Below are positions 30,102 through 38,146 of a DNA stretch of 64,000 nucleotides, piece by piece (position 1 is the first letter of the stretch; the number at the start of each line of letters is the position of its first letter). The stretch covers positions 1 through 64,000 of the forward strand of contig CAVZCU010000016.1 in the NCBI GenBank assembly GCA_963773845.1. The letters run 5' to 3'. The position numbers were made by a program, and so were the translations under genes. The DNA is from SIAJ01 sp963773845 (lineage in GTDB: Bacteria > Planctomycetota > Planctomycetia > Gemmatales > Gemmataceae). Under the pieces are notes generated by a model that saw only the letters and a program-made list of their open reading frames with translations, did no database searches and had not been told where the DNA came from.

Positions 30102-31472
30102 ATGGCCCTCGTTTATCGATTGATCCGGGCAACGCTGGGCGTCGTCGCCGCCTGCGTCGTATCCAGTGGATGCGCCGCGCCGGCTGGCGGATCGCGGCTT
30201 GCCCGAGATGAAAACCGGAAGATGGACACGCTGACCCGGTGCGGCGAAGAATTGGAGCGCGAAGCGTCTCAACCGATTCTCGTCGCTCGTTCGCAAATAC
30301 CGGAAGTGCTCCCCCCGGTACGCCTGGGCGCCCCGAGTACGCAACCCCCGCCAATCGCCGCGCCTTCGTCGCCGGCCGGTGAAAAGTTCGCCCCAGCGGA
30401 GGGCATCCGAATACCCGACTCAATCGCAAAGCCTCCCGTGGCGGCTGCCGCGGCGACGGAACCAATCCTGCCCAAAAGCGCGGTCAAGCCCCTGCCCAAT
30501 TCGAGCGCGGCCAAGCCCCTGCCCAAATTAGAGGGGGATGCCCAGGTGCGGATTGTCGCCAGCATCGGCAACAATCCGATCTACGAGAGCGAAGTCCGCG
30601 AAGCCGTTTATCAGCGCATCGCCGAGTTCGCCCATTTGGCGGACTCGCAACGAGTGATCAAGGAACACGAGATCTTTCGTCAGGAGCTGCGCAAGATCAT
30701 CGAGCGCGAGCTGGTTCTCGACGAGATGACCGCCGCACTGTCAGCACGTAAGCAGACTGCGATGCTGGGGAAGTTCAAGGAGGCCGCCGGCAAGGAAGCG
30801 AGCGCGCGGCTGCAACAGTTTAAAAAGGAACGCGGCATCCCATCCGACGCAGAGTTTCGGGCCGTACTGCGGTCGCAAGGATTGACCCTCAGCGGCATCC
30901 GACGACAGATCGAGCGAAGCTTCATGATGTCGAATTACCTGCACGAGAAGCTTTCGCCGAATATGGACAAGCTCAGTCTTTCGGACATGCGCGAATACTA
31001 CGCGGCTCATCTGAAGGATTTCCGTGCCGAGGATGGCGTCAAATGGCAGGATTTGTTTGTCTTGAAAGAGCGTTTCAAGACGCCGGAGGAAGCTCGGCAA
31101 TATGCGTTCAACCTCGCGGCACGCGCCGGGCGTGGCGACGACTTTGTCAAACTCGTCGCCGAATTCGGCATGGGCGACAGCAAGCTTCGCAACGGCGCCG
31201 GCGTCGGCGAAAAGGCGGGTGAAATCTTCCCCCAAGAACTGGAGCCGACGATTCTGGCACTGAAGCAAGGTCAAGTGACGGTCAAGGAAACAGAGTCCGG
31301 TTATCACGTATTGCGCATTGTCGAACGAACTTACGCCGGCCCGCGGCCCTACGACGAAAAACTCCAGGGCGAGATTCGTCGCACGCTTCAGAACGAGATC
31401 TTCGAGCGCGAGGCGAAGCAGTTCATCGACACGCTTTGGAAGCGAACGCAGCCGCAAATCTGGGAAAACTGA
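30102..31472 (+). CDS. PpiC-type peptidyl-prolyl isomerase lipoprotein (SurA-like)
   Basis: 456 residues from the ATG at 30102, which is followed by a lipoprotein signal (ATLGVVAACVVSSGC). A Pro-rich linker (residues about 50-145) leads into a SurA-like N-terminal helical domain (SIGNNPIYESEVREAVYQ) and a parvulin domain at about 315-420: VKWQDLFVLKERFKTPEEAR, FGMGDSKLRNG, ESGYHVLRIVER. It is probably a periplasmic foldase for envelope proteins. An open frame extends upstream to 29814 but contains no signal sequence and overlaps the divergent Uma2 gene, so it is not used. Confidence 0.9.
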   Translation: MALVYRLIRATLGVVAACVVSSGCAAPAGGSRLARDENRKMDTLTRCGEELEREASQPILVARSQIPEVLPPVRLGAPSTQPPPIAAPSSPAGEKFAPAEGIRIPDSIAKPPVAAAAATEPILPKSAVKPLPNSSAAKPLPKLEGDAQVRIVASIGNNPIYESEVREAVYQRIAEFAHLADSQRVIKEHEIFRQELRKIIERELVLDEMTAALSARKQTAMLGKFKEAAGKEASARLQQFKKERGIPSDAEFRAVLRSQGLTLSGIRRQIERSFMMSNYLHEKLSPNMDKLSLSDMREYYAAHLKDFRAEDGVKWQDLFVLKERFKTPEEARQYAFNLAARAGRGDDFVKLVAEFGMGDSKLRNGAGVGEKAGEIFPQELEPTILALKQGQVTVKETESGYHVLRIVERTYAGPRPYDEKLQGEIRRTLQNEIFEREAKQFIDTLWKRTQPQIWEN

Positions 31473-31485
31473 TACAAAACAGTTT

Positions 31486-31723
31486 ATGTCCGACTCGCCA
31501 CCGTTTGCCCGCTTGCCGGTCAAACTCCATCGCCGTGTTTGCCTGGTCCTGACTGAAGATGCCGTCCTGGCGGAAGAACTCCTCGCGCAAGAAGCTCGCG
31601 CAGGAAGTCGCCGGGCGATTGACCGAACGCGTTTTACTTGTTCGTCCCGGCCGCGTCGATGCCGTAATCGATGAACTTCGCCGCATGGGACACACCCCCC
31701 AGGTAGTCGGCCGCGCTGGTTGA
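31486..31723 (+). pseudogene. Small conserved protein upstream of helicase-associated gene, frame-broken
   Basis: Starts at ATG 31486 (MSDSPPFARLPVKLHRRV, then VCLVLTEDAVLAEELL), then must change frame near 31590 to continue as KKLAQEVAGRLTERVLLVRP, followed by a tail ending RRMGHTPQVVGRAG. The continuation ends at 31723, overlapping a possible TTG start of the next gene. Length about 80 residues if restored. I recognise the tail as a short conserved planctomycete motif (VxxxRRMGHTPxVV) but not a named family; it is likely co-transcribed with the next gene. Confidence 0.5.
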
Positions 31724-31740
31724 TCCGTACCCTAATCAGA

Positions 31741-33828
31741 ATGCAATCTGATGAATCGGTTCAATCGTCCTTGGCGCGATACGACGAGGCGCTTCTACGG
31801 GCTGTCGCGGCTCGCCTTTTCAAGCCTCGCAGTCAATGGCCATTCGATGAACTCGTCACTCGCGCCGCGGAAACCCTGACAAACTTGCCGGTCATTGACC
31901 GCAGACTCAAGGAGCTTCCGCCGTCGGGTCGGGCGTTGCTGGCGGCAATCGGCATTTCTCGTCGGTGCAAATGGCGCGTCGGGCAGCTTCTCGAACTGCT
32001 GGCGACGCTCGGTCACGCCGAAGGATTGGCGCCAATCCTGACCTTGCTCGACGCGGGGATGGTTGTGCCAATCCTTCCCGATTCGATTGCCACTCTTCGC
32101 AACTGGGAAGCGTGGTTGGGCGCCACTCCGGCGATGGCCACGCTGGTGGTTCCTCCCATCGTGGCGGAACGTGCCATTCGCGAAGGCACAGGCCTGCCAC
32201 AACTCCCGAGCAAGCGTTTTGACGCGAAGGCCATCCATTCGGCGGACGGACTCGCTTGGCCGTTGCGGCTTGGCGTGTTGTGGCAACAATTGCATGCCGT
32301 CCCGATTCGACTGACGCAAGCCGACGCATTATTCAAACGCGACCAGTTGCGTCTCCAGGCCGATCCGTTGCTTACAGCACCGTTGATCGACCACTTGGCC
32401 GAAACGCCCGACGTTGGCGTCCTCGTCATGGGAATGGGGATCGCGACCGGGCTGTTCGTGTCCGAAGGCGGCGAATTGCACGCACGCGGTTTTCCCGCAT
32501 CGTGGGATGCCGGGCTTCTGTCGACAATCGGCGACCTCTGGTCCGGACTACCCGCGATTACACACTGGGACCCGCTTCTTGGCTACTTTCTTTCGGAGAC
32601 CGGCGAGCCGTTTCCCATTGTCGCGCTAGCGGCCCTCCTATACCTCGCCGTTCAGCCCGACGGCGCCTGGACGCACCCCGCGGACCTGGCGGAACGTCTC
32701 CTTCCCTTGCATCCCGGATGGTCCAGCACTCTCCGCGATGACGATGCCGAGAGTTGGATCGAATCGGCGCTTCTGATTTGGGCTTTGCCGTTGCGAATCA
32801 TCGAGGCAACTCAGGATGGTGAGGGTTGGTGGATACGGCTGTCCGATATTGGCAAGCACTTACTGGCAGGGGGACCGGCGCCCGAAGTGGCCAGTCCATT
32901 GCCCCGCTGCCTGGTCGTCCAGCCCAATGCCGATGTGATTGCCTATCGCCAGGGCTTGACCCCCGGGCTCGTGGCGAAGTTGAGCCGGTGTGCCGATTGG
33001 AAAATGATTGGCCCAGCATGTACCCTTGGCCTGTCCGCGGAAAGCGTGTACCGGGGACTCGAATCGGGTTTGACTTTGCACGATATTCTCGGCGTCTTGC
33101 AACAGCATAGCGGCCATCCGGTGCCGGCCAACGTACTGGACTTGATCCGCCGCTGGGCCGGCAAACGCGAACGCATCACGATCCACACTTCGGCCACGCT
33201 CCTGGAATTCAACACGTCCGCGGAATTGGAAGCAGCCACCGCCCGCGGGCTGGTCGTTGAAAAACTGACCGATCGAGTTGGGCTAGCGAATGGCGAATTG
33301 GATTACAAGAACTTGCGACTGCTCGGCAATCGAGACTACGAAGCCAAGCCGCAGCAGTGCGTGGTGTTCGATCAAGACGGCGTGACGTTCACCGTCGATC
33401 TCGCGGCGGCCGATCTGCTGTTGGAGGCCGAACTGCCGCGATTCGCCGAACCCATTGCCAGCGCCGGGCCGGAACGGCGCTATCGGATCACACCCGCAAG
33501 CGCACGGGCCGCGCGCGAGCAAGGATTGTCGATCGGCGACCTGGAGCAATGGAGCCTGAACCGGACCGGCGAGCCAATGCCGCCGAGCGCGAGGCTTTTG
33601 CTCGCTGGAGTCAACGAAGGCCACGCGCAACTCCGCCGGCGAACGGTTCTGCAGTTGCCCTCGGAGGCAATCACCGACGGGATCTGTCAGTGGCCCGCGA
33701 CCGCGGAATTACTTGAGGAGCGGCTCGGTCCATGTGCCGTCGCAGTGATGGAGGAGAACATCGACACGTTGATGAAACGGCTCGTCGAGGTCGGGGTGGA
33801 ACCGCGGAGCGAAATGTCCCGTGGATGA
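31741..33828 (+). CDS. Helicase-associated protein (Helicase_C_3/XPB-associated-like), no motor
   Basis: 695 residues; start at the ATG 31741 or a TTG at 31720. The protein lacks helicase motifs (no Walker A/B or DEAD box). The C-terminal third (VNPADVIAYRQGLT-like PNADVIAYRQGLT, LARGLSAESVYRGLESGLTL, YRITPASARAAREQGL, LPPSARLLL) matches the XPB/Ssl2-associated Helicase_C_3 domain (PF13625 type) seen next to or fused to XPB-type helicases. No XPB helicase lies in this window; only the small broken gene is adjacent. A role in DNA repair or nucleotide-excision accessory function is inference. Confidence 0.75.
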   Translation: MQSDESVQSSLARYDEALLRAVAARLFKPRSQWPFDELVTRAAETLTNLPVIDRRLKELPPSGRALLAAIGISRRCKWRVGQLLELLATLGHAEGLAPILTLLDAGMVVPILPDSIATLRNWEAWLGATPAMATLVVPPIVAERAIREGTGLPQLPSKRFDAKAIHSADGLAWPLRLGVLWQQLHAVPIRLTQADALFKRDQLRLQADPLLTAPLIDHLAETPDVGVLVMGMGIATGLFVSEGGELHARGFPASWDAGLLSTIGDLWSGLPAITHWDPLLGYFLSETGEPFPIVALAALLYLAVQPDGAWTHPADLAERLLPLHPGWSSTLRDDDAESWIESALLIWALPLRIIEATQDGEGWWIRLSDIGKHLLAGGPAPEVASPLPRCLVVQPNADVIAYRQGLTPGLVAKLSRCADWKMIGPACTLGLSAESVYRGLESGLTLHDILGVLQQHSGHPVPANVLDLIRRWAGKRERITIHTSATLLEFNTSAELEAATARGLVVEKLTDRVGLANGELDYKNLRLLGNRDYEAKPQQCVVFDQDGVTFTVDLAAADLLLEAELPRFAEPIASAGPERRYRITPASARAAREQGLSIGDLEQWSLNRTGEPMPPSARLLLAGVNEGHAQLRRRTVLQLPSEAITDGICQWPATAELLEERLGPCAVAVMEENIDTLMKRLVEVGVEPRSEMSRG

Positions 33829-33832
33829 TGGC

Positions 33833-33965
33833 TCATTTCTTGTGCCGGCGAGCATCCTCGCGCTTGGGACTCCGGTTCGCGAACAGGACTGTATGAGTCA
33901 GCCGCAAACGGGGAAGGAGCTTGCCACCGTCGAGCGTGTCGGCGAGACCCAGAATGCGGAATGGC
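33833..33965 (-). pseudogene. C-terminal remnant of a Uma2 gene
   Basis: The minus strand encodes ADTLDGGKLLPRLRL, then TVLFANRSP..., closely matching the tail of the Uma2 protein at 61384 (ADTLDGGDVLPGFRLPIRLLF). Only the last ~43 codons are recognisable; upstream sequence on the minus strand does not continue the family. Confidence 0.6.
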
Positions 33966-34700
33966 TTTGCGATGAAACCGCTGGGACCCATGTGGCCGAT
34001 GGGCGGAAATGTCTGATTAAAAGGGATAAGGCGGCCAAGATGGCCAGCGTTTTCTCCATCCCCCCTTGCGCGATAATGTCTATTTACGGAGCCATTCCTT
34101 TCGACCGGTCGGGGACAGCCCGGTTCTATTGCAAGGCCGGGCGGAAAAACACCGCCGGCCGGCTCGCGTCCCGAGGTCGAGGAGCGCGAGCCGGCCGGAC
34201 AGTTGATCATTCGGTTCCCAGGCCGAAAAGATCATTCGACGGCAGCGGGGGCAGCCGTTCCGAGCAAACCTCTCTTGAATCCATTTTGCGGAAATCAAGG
34301 ATATCGGCCGTCTCAGCCGGCCGTCGATGGGAAGCCCTTGTCGGGTGTGGCTTCTCCGAGCGCGTCCCGATGTTTCGGGTCGGGTTCGCCACTCGGACCC
34401 CGGCGACCCCGAATGCGACACCGCACAGAACTCATCCTCCCGTTCATGAGGTGCGAGAATCCTCCCCGTCGCCGCCCGGGACCACCTGGTCGCCGTCCGG
34501 CGTCCATGCCGGGGAGCAAGGGCAGTATCGCCGCGCGCACGAATCGGCGAGTTACAACCGCGAAATTTGTTGGCCCACTCAATCGATCGCGAACGAAGTC
34601 CCATAATCGTCGGGCAAACCACTTGGTTCAATTGTTTAATGGTTATGCACTCGTTGATCGCGATCGCCAGCTGAAACGATTGGCACGCTATGCCGCTTGC
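33966..34700. other. Gene-poor region with remnants and hairpin
   Basis: No convincing gene. Long open frames exist on the plus strand (from 33822) and minus strand (34080-34631) but lack sensible composition or domains. A 14-base perfect stem with a 16-base loop (34155-34168 and 34185-34198, CCGGCCGGCTCGCG) looks like a terminator or interspersed hairpin. The rest shows no recognised function. Confidence 0.45.
34155..34198. terminator. GC-rich hairpin
   Basis: A 14-base perfect inverted repeat (CCGGCCGGCTCGCG) around a 16-base loop. No T-run follows on the plus strand, so its role as a terminator is uncertain. Confidence 0.45.
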
Positions 34701-34728
34701 TTGACTCTCCTGGATCGGCCCTTAGAGT
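34701..34728 (+). promoter_or_regulatory. Candidate sigma-70 promoter of terB-like gene
   Basis: TTGACT at 34701-34706 and TAGAGT at 34723-34728, separated by 16 bases, lie 30 bases before the TerB-like start. This is a reasonable but unverified match to the consensus. Confidence 0.35.
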
Positions 34729-34758
34729 GTCGCCATCGCTCAACGAATTGAGTCCGCA

Positions 34759-35205
34759 ATGAGTCTATTCGACAATGTCTTTGGCCCCGACCTCTCGGAC
34801 GAACGGGAGTTAAGCGGGCAGGAAGCATTCGCCGGGATTCTGGTCGCCGCCAGTGCGTGCAATGAGCACCCGTCGCGGGAACAACTGCGCGGTCTCTCCG
34901 CGATCACCGCGCGAATGCGCCTGTTCGAGGATGTCGCCGAAAACAAATGGAATGGAATTCTGGACCGGTTGACCAAGCTCTTGAAGCAAGGCGGTTCGAA
35001 GGGCCTCGTCAAACGCTGTGCGAAATCTCTTCCCGATGGAATGCGCGAATGCGCCTTTGCCAATGCATGCGACATTGTCCTGGCGGATGGCACGGTCGAT
35101 CCCGATGAGCGTCAATTCCTGGAGGATTTGCACGCCACGCTCGATCTCGACAACGACACGGCACTCAACATCGTCGAAGTCATGATTATCAAGAACAAGG
35201 GATAA
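34759..35205 (+). CDS. TerB-family tellurite resistance protein
   Basis: 148 residues. Helical TerB pattern: EAFAGILVAASACNEHPSRE, an ADGTVDPDERQFLEDLHATL acidic helix that could bind metal, and a final DNDTALNIVEVMI helix. TerB proteins are small helical proteins linked to stress and membrane-associated responses; no other ter genes are nearby, so tellurite resistance itself is not implied. It is followed after eight bases by the PQQ-propeller gene, suggesting co-transcription. Confidence 0.8.
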   Translation: MSLFDNVFGPDLSDERELSGQEAFAGILVAASACNEHPSREQLRGLSAITARMRLFEDVAENKWNGILDRLTKLLKQGGSKGLVKRCAKSLPDGMRECAFANACDIVLADGTVDPDERQFLEDLHATLDLDNDTALNIVEVMIIKNKG

Positions 35206-35213
35206 ACTCTGTC

Positions 35214-36449
35214 ATGGTCCGACTTTCGATCTCTGCCCTACTACTCGTTGTTCCACTCGTTCAGGCCGGGAACTGGCCGGGTTGGCGCGGCCCGACGGGT
35301 CTCGGGCAATCGTCGGAAACGGATTTGCCGCTGACTTGGAGTGACCGGGAACATCTCCGCTGGAAAGCGCCGCTCCCGGATACCGGCAACGCATCACCCG
35401 TCGCATGGGGGGACTCGATTTTCCTGACGCAAGCTACCGATAAGGGCAAGAAGCGCGGCATTCTTTGCATCGACCGCAAAACAGGCAAAGAGAGATGGTC
35501 GCATTATGTCAGCCAGGCCAAGATGGAGCCGACGCACGCGACAAACCCATATTGCTCCACCACGTGCGTCACCGATGGCGAACGGGTCATCGCCAGCCTC
35601 GGCTCCGCGGGAATCTTGTGCCTCGACTTCGCGGGCCGGGAACTCTGGCACAAAGATCTCGGCGACTTCATCCACATTTGGGGCACCGGCTCTTCGCCCG
35701 TTCTGCACGGTGACCTCTGCTATCTCTGGTGCGGCCCTGGCGAACGGCAGTTTCTGATCGCGTTCAACAAGAAGACCGGCGACAAGGTCTGGCGGCACGA
35801 TGAGCCGGGCGGACAGTCCGGTCTCAACAAGACCCCGTGGGTCGGCTCGTGGAGCACGCCCGTCATCGCCAAGATCGGCGACCACGAAGAGTTGATCCTG
35901 AGCATTCCCAAGAAAGTGAAAGCCTTAGATCCCAAGACCGGCAAAGAACTCTGGAGCTGCGACGGGCTGACGGATCTCATCTACACTTCGCCGGTCGTCT
36001 CTCGCGATGGAATTGTCATCGCCATGTCGGGCTACGGCGGGTCGGCGCTCGCGGTGAAAGCCGGCGGCCACGGCGACGTGACCAAGACGCGTCGCCTCTG
36101 GCATCATCCGCGGAACCCCCAACGTATCGGCTCATGCGTGATCGTCGGCGACTACGCGTACCACGTGAACGAACCGGGCCTCGCGTCCTGCTTTGATGTG
36201 AAGACTGGCAAGGACCTCTGGAAGCAAGAGCGCCTGACGACTCAGACTTGGGGCTCGATGGTCCGCGCCGGCGATCGGCTCTACATAACCAATACTGGCG
36301 GCGAAACACTGGTGATCAAACCCGACCCGATCAAACTTGAAGTGCTGGCCACGAACAAGCTGCCAGATAAAGTGCTCGCCTCAATAGCGATTTCCAACGG
36401 CGATTTGCTGATTCGGGGGTATAAGTTCTTGTGGTGTATTTCGAAGTGA
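35214..36449 (+). CDS. PQQ-binding-like beta-propeller exported protein (BamB-like)
   Basis: 411 residues with a short signal peptide (LSISALLLVVPLVQAG). The mature protein begins NWPGWRGPTGLGQSSETDLP, the typical opening of planctomycete PQQ-like propellers, followed by blades with the repeat ATDKGKKRGILCIDRKTGKE, ALDPKTGKELW, SCFDVKTGKDLW, ending GYKFLWCISK. It lacks quinoprotein dehydrogenase catalytic residues, so a scaffolding or BamB-like role is likely rather than PQQ-dependent oxidation. It lies eight bases after the TerB gene. Confidence 0.9.
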   Translation: MVRLSISALLLVVPLVQAGNWPGWRGPTGLGQSSETDLPLTWSDREHLRWKAPLPDTGNASPVAWGDSIFLTQATDKGKKRGILCIDRKTGKERWSHYVSQAKMEPTHATNPYCSTTCVTDGERVIASLGSAGILCLDFAGRELWHKDLGDFIHIWGTGSSPVLHGDLCYLWCGPGERQFLIAFNKKTGDKVWRHDEPGGQSGLNKTPWVGSWSTPVIAKIGDHEELILSIPKKVKALDPKTGKELWSCDGLTDLIYTSPVVSRDGIVIAMSGYGGSALAVKAGGHGDVTKTRRLWHHPRNPQRIGSCVIVGDYAYHVNEPGLASCFDVKTGKDLWKQERLTTQTWGSMVRAGDRLYITNTGGETLVIKPDPIKLEVLATNKLPDKVLASIAISNGDLLIRGYKFLWCISK

Positions 36450-36511
36450 GGAAGTCGAAGATGTTGGGGACCTTGCCGCACAGGACGATGAATTGGCTTG
36501 GAGGGTCAGTC

Positions 36512-36745
36512 ATGAGCAAGGGATCCGCGGAGTAGCTGATTGAAGTCTTGAAGCTGTCCGACAACGAACGTGCTGAGCTCGTGGAGGGAATTCTGGAAAG
36601 CCTTGATGGCAAATCCGGCGATATCGATTCGATGACCGACAAGCACTTTACCAAAGAACTCAACCGACGGTACGAAGAAATCATGAAGGACCCGTCCATT
36701 GCAATTCCCATGGACGAGGTCAAACGCTCGACCCGAATCAAGTAG
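36512..36745 (+). pseudogene. Addiction-module antitoxin component with premature stop
   Basis: From ATG 36512 the frame reads MSKGSAE, then TAG (36533-36535), then LIEVLKLSDNERAELVEGIL and on to VKRSTRIK. The continuation is a typical putative addiction-module component (about 65-75 residues, motif LSxxERxELxxxLxxSL). Only a non-standard start after the stop would give a product. No RelE/ParE toxin follows; the next 180 bases show no gene, only a short open end reading GKYKFLWRASD. A single base change (TAG from CAG) would restore the gene. Confidence 0.65.
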
Positions 36746-36926
36746 TTCCATGCACGTCCCCTTCCGTCGACTCGCTGATGAATGCCGTTGGCCGGTAAAC
36801 TGGCTGCGGCGCTTCCGGCCGCGCTGATTTGCAAGTGCGATTGCCGAGTGCGAACCACTTCTCGGGAAATACAAGTTTTTGTGGCGTGCTTCAGACTAAA
36901 ACGACTGCTCTTCCGAAAGCAAACTA

Positions 36927-37568
36927 TCACTTCCTGCCCGGCGGCGAGACCAATCGGTGAGTCAGTGCAGCGGCCATGAGATCTTCAACTCTTATCGAAA
37001 TAGTCGGAGACGACTCGCGGCCGAAAAGCCACTTGACGAAATTGGAAAACAACTTTTGATCGTTCGCCGGGCGAAAGTGGACTTCCGGCCGAAAGTCGCT
37101 GAGATCGACATCGAATTGCTTTGCGAAGGCACGAATGAACTTTGGTCCTTGCAATCCATCTAGCCCTAGGTCGTCTTGAAGCCGCATCCGTAAGTCAATG
37201 CGCTCGACCGGAAAAATGAGGTTCTCAGCGACGAACCGCTTGACGTTTTCGACTACGTTCTTCGGCGATGCGGAGCCTTCAGGAGGCTCCAAGCCAAGTT
37301 CTCGGAACTTACGAGCCATTGCCTCTGTTCCGAGTACCTGCCGTTGTTCTTCGAATGCGTCCTGAACATTTCGCCAGTCAGCGCGCTCAAGCTCGATTAG
37401 TTGGTCGAAGGATTGGCGGACACCGTTTGCGAGCACAGCTATCAACTCGCGAGTGTATGCGGACTCTACCTCTTCGAGAGTCCTTTCAACGTGCTCGCGA
37501 TCCTCGGCAGGAAATGACTTCTCTACCGCTCGGCGCAATGTGTCGGAAACTGAAACGTGCCAAGTCAT
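36927..37568 (-). CDS. DUF1493-like (acyl-carrier-like) protein
   Basis: 213 residues from the ATG at 37568; in-frame starts at 37688 and 37811 would add 40-80 residues with no recognised motif. The N-terminal ~100 residues are helical and charged (DTLRRAVEKSFPAEDREHVE). The C-terminal half has the DUF1493 signature, FVAENLIFPVERIDLRMRL then QDDLGLDGLQGPKFIRAFA, similar to acyl-carrier proteins but with the DSL serine replaced (DLGLDG), so it is probably not phosphopantetheinylated. Function unknown. Confidence 0.6.
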   Translation of the reverse strand: MTWHVSVSDTLRRAVEKSFPAEDREHVERTLEEVESAYTRELIAVLANGVRQSFDQLIELERADWRNVQDAFEEQRQVLGTEAMARKFRELGLEPPEGSASPKNVVENVKRFVAENLIFPVERIDLRMRLQDDLGLDGLQGPKFIRAFAKQFDVDLSDFRPEVHFRPANDQKLFSNFVKWLFGRESSPTISIRVEDLMAAALTHRLVSPPGRK

Positions 37569-37980
37569 TGGAGTTGTCGGGAGTTCTGGCAAACCGCGGT
37601 AGTAACCGTTTGGCAGTATTTCGTGGATACTGAACTTAATGTAGGTGGCTTGCCGGGCGTCGTCGTTAGCGCGACGGAACAGAGGCATGCGATGACCCGA
37701 TGATCGTCTTTCGCTCGATCGATTGAACCTGAGACACGAGCATTGCGGAAGCGATTTGAGGAGATTGCCAAGTCCGTTTTTGCCATTCCCCTCCGACGCT
37801 CGAAGATTCAATTGCCTGCGTCAGGGGAAGATATGATGACCGGATGCCGGTAACGTGACTCAAGCATTGATTTGTTTCACACCCCCTGAAATGATTTCAT
37901 GGGGTGACAGCGAAATGAAGCAATAAAACTGGCATCAGGTTCCAGGCGCCGTCGAATCCATAGAGTCGGTTTCGCAAGAA

Positions 37981-38122
37981 GGTCCGCCGAGCCGAGGCGG
38001 ACCAGGGCGCCAGCCGCAAAGACCGCACGATGCCATTCCCGTGTCCAAGGCGGTGCGCCAGCCGCAAAGACCACATGATGCCATTCCCGTGTGCAAGGTG
38101 GTCCGGCTCGGCTCGCCGGACC
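37981..38122. repeat. Mosaic repeat: two palindromic units flanking a 48-bp tandem repeat
   Basis: A hairpin GGTCCGCC-loop-GGCGGACC (37981-38003) and a similar one in opposite orientation, GGTCCGGC-loop-GCCGGACC (38100-38122), flank two head-to-tail copies of a 48-base unit (38007-38054 and 38055-38102) that differ at a few positions. The unit includes CCAGCCGCAAAGACC and GATGCCATTCCCGTGT. The layout matches REP/BIME mosaics. Confidence 0.75.
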
Positions 38123-38146
38123 TACTTGTGAAACAGTCTCTACGTC

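Noticed and set aside
33822..34606. 261-codon plus-strand open frame
   Set aside because: No domain, odd composition and overlap with the Uma2 remnant on the other strand.
37981..38122. CRISPR array
   Set aside because: Only two 48-base repeats without spacers, flanked by palindromes; matches a mosaic repeat, not CRISPR.
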